A program made the translations under genes and the position numbers. From Candidatus Sulfotelmatobacter sp. (GTDB taxonomy: Bacteria > Acidobacteriota > Terriglobia > Terriglobales > Acidobacteriaceae), in assembly GCA_030049565.1 (NCBI GenBank), contig JASIKQ010000035.1:1-5619 (forward strand): a stretch of DNA of 5,619 nt, read 5' to 3'. Shown here piece by piece: positions 4,707 through 5,619 of the stretch (positions are counted from its first letter, which is position 1; each line of letters starts with the position of its first letter). A model generated the notes under the pieces. The model saw only the letters and a list, made by a program, of their open reading frames with translations, was not told the origin of the DNA and searched no databases.

Positions 4707-5483
4707 ATGCGTGCGATAGTGGTACTCGCCCTGACGGCTTGCGCCATTACGGCTTCAGGACAGAGACAGGAGCCGCTTCCAAACCGGATGCGAGAACTGC
4801 TGATCGAGCTTCATTCCTCGAACGACCAGAAGCGCATAGGTGCCTTCGAGACGCTGCGCTCCGAACCTGCTAACCTCAAGAACCCAAAAATACGCGCAGA
4901 ACTAATTGGGTTGCTCGACCGCGAGAATCAACATCTCAACGCGGAGCTTGCAGAGGCGCAAAAGAAAGGCTACCCGGACGAAGGCGACAATGAGCCGTTT
5001 GCCGAATACTACTCCGATGTTCTTGGCACGGTTGACTCCTTCGCAGACTGGAACGATCCGCGACAAGCCTGCATCCTGGCGGAATCGGCTTACAACGACG
5101 GATCAGAGTTTGCGGACGAGGTCGCTCGCCACGCAAAGACTACGATGCCCTGCCTATTGGAAAAATCTCGGAGCACCATAAGCGCAGACCGCGCCACGTT
5201 CATCCCAGTGTTAGTGCAGACGTTGGCGATGGCGAAGGACCCCATCGACGCGACAGCGATCCAAGCGGCGAGAGATATCGTCCTCCGTGCCCTACGAGAC
5301 CGAGATGACGCAGTTCGCGCCTTTACAGTGAGCTCCCTGGCTAGCTACGGCGGCAAGGATATGATCCCGGCGCTCAAGGCGGTAGCCGCCAATGATCCCT
5401 CGCCGGAGGTTGAAGGTCATTCCATCCGAAAATCTGCGGCCCAGGCGATCTTAGAAATCCAGAAGAGAATTTGGTCAGCATGA
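4707..5483 (+). CDS. Secreted HEAT-like repeat protein of unknown function
   Basis: This 258-residue protein starts with a short export signal (MRAIVVLALTACAITASG, residues 1-18). The likely cleavage is after ASG at 18, so the product would be periplasmic or secreted. LTAC at 9-12 also fits a lipobox, but the signal before it would be only 11 residues, too short for most lipoproteins. Helical HEAT-like repeats are visible at residues 27-52 (MRELLIELHSSNDQKRIGAFETL) and at about 186-255 (VLRALRDRDDAVRAFTVSSLASYG, then MIPALKAVAANDPSPEVEGHSIRKSAAQAILEI). The middle (70-185) is helical and charged, with FADWNDPRQ and AESAYNDGSEFADEVARHAKTTMPCLL. Two cysteines there (C122 and C149) could form a disulphide. 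HEAT repeats usually bind protein, and no catalytic motif is seen. The ATG has only a weak GGCGG-type ribosome binding site. The gene stands alone behind the gyrA hairpin and appears monocistronic. Confidence 0.85.
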   Translation: MRAIVVLALTACAITASGQRQEPLPNRMRELLIELHSSNDQKRIGAFETLRSEPANLKNPKIRAELIGLLDRENQHLNAELAEAQKKGYPDEGDNEPFAEYYSDVLGTVDSFADWNDPRQACILAESAYNDGSEFADEVARHAKTTMPCLLEKSRSTISADRATFIPVLVQTLAMAKDPIDATAIQAARDIVLRALRDRDDAVRAFTVSSLASYGGKDMIPALKAVAANDPSPEVEGHSIRKSAAQAILEIQKRIWSA

Positions 5484-5503
5484 GTAGTTTTTGCCGGACC
5501 CAA

Positions 5504-5521
5504 TTCGGGAATCGTTCCGAA
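5504..5521 (+). terminator. Possible terminator hairpin after the HEAT-like gene
   Basis: TTCGGGA (5504-5510) pairs with TTCCGAA (5515-5521), with one G-T wobble and a four-base loop, 21 bases after the stop. No T-run follows. This is a weak call based on position and symmetry. Confidence 0.33.
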
Positions 5522-5561
5522 AATCCTTCCGCTCGGTGTCTGAATCTGTCATCGCATAAAC

Positions 5562-5567
5562 TACAAT
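5562..5567 (+). promoter_or_regulatory. Candidate -10 element of a gene running off the right edge
   Basis: TACAAT is identical to the -10 of the toxin-antitoxin promoter. The best -35 at 16 bases is CTGAAT (5540-5545), only a partial match. It lies 22 bases before an AGGAGG ribosome binding site, consistent with a short leader. Confidence 0.35.
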
Positions 5568-5604
5568 TCTCTCCGGCAGATCAGCGTCTAGGAGGGTGCT
5601 GCCA

Positions 5605-5619
5605 GTGGGTACTGGACGC
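5605..5619 (+). CDS. Possible start of a new gene at the right edge (partial)
   Basis: A perfect AGGAGG (5590-5595) stands 9 bases before GTG 5605, which opens a frame reading V/M-G-T-G-R to the edge. The promoter-like TACAAT upstream fits. Only five codons are visible, so no product can be suggested, and the true start could be a later codon outside the window. Confidence 0.33.

Noticed and set aside
1..5619. CRISPR array, insertion sequence or prophage genes
   Set aside because: No regularly spaced repeats, transposase motifs, terminal inverted repeats or phage-like genes were seen.

Overview
The window looks like a chromosomal segment from an Acidobacteriota (Terriglobia-type) soil bacterium. 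The grounds are the pairing of a short PadR repressor with a small acidobacterial-style 'LYRWL..LHPPAFR' membrane protein, the GyrA sequence style, a secreted HEAT-like protein and the moderately high GC content. This assignment rests on family resemblance read by eye, not on a database search.

Layout. (1) Positions 1-838, minus strand: a three-gene operon reading leftwards. A PadR-family regulator (797-447) overlaps a small one-helix membrane protein (450-181) by a few bases. After a 40-base gap with a perfect AGGAGG comes the N-terminus of a membrane-anchored alpha/beta-hydrolase-like protein (140 to beyond position 1). A strong promoter (TTGACT-18-TATAAC) sits directly in front of padR and carries a dyad in its spacer. 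(2) Positions 1001-1658, plus strand: a type II toxin-antitoxin module with a ribbon-helix-helix antitoxin and a PIN-domain (VapC) toxin. It has a textbook promoter whose predicted start site falls on the antitoxin GTG codon, so the mRNA is probably leaderless. (3) Positions 1659-1893: a 235-base gene-free leader upstream of gyrA, packed with five successive perfect dyads and a heptamer repeat that contains the ribosome binding site. (4) Positions 1894-4545: a complete DNA gyrase subunit A. All catalytic residues are present, but residues that line the fluoroquinolone and NBTI pockets are replaced (E. coli positions D82N, S83L, D104F, M120D). (5) Positions 4707-5483: a secreted HEAT-like repeat protein. 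(6) Positions 5484-5619: a possible terminator, a promoter-like -10 element and an AGGAGG followed by a candidate GTG start running off the right edge.

The genes do not form one pathway. gyrA is the only housekeeping gene, and gyrB is not in the window. The padR operon and the toxin-antitoxin pair are divergent from each other and share the roughly 200-base region between them. No CRISPR array, tRNA, rRNA, insertion sequence or prophage gene is visible. The points most worth following up are the natural replacement of the drug-contact residues in GyrA and the serial dyads of the gyrA leader.
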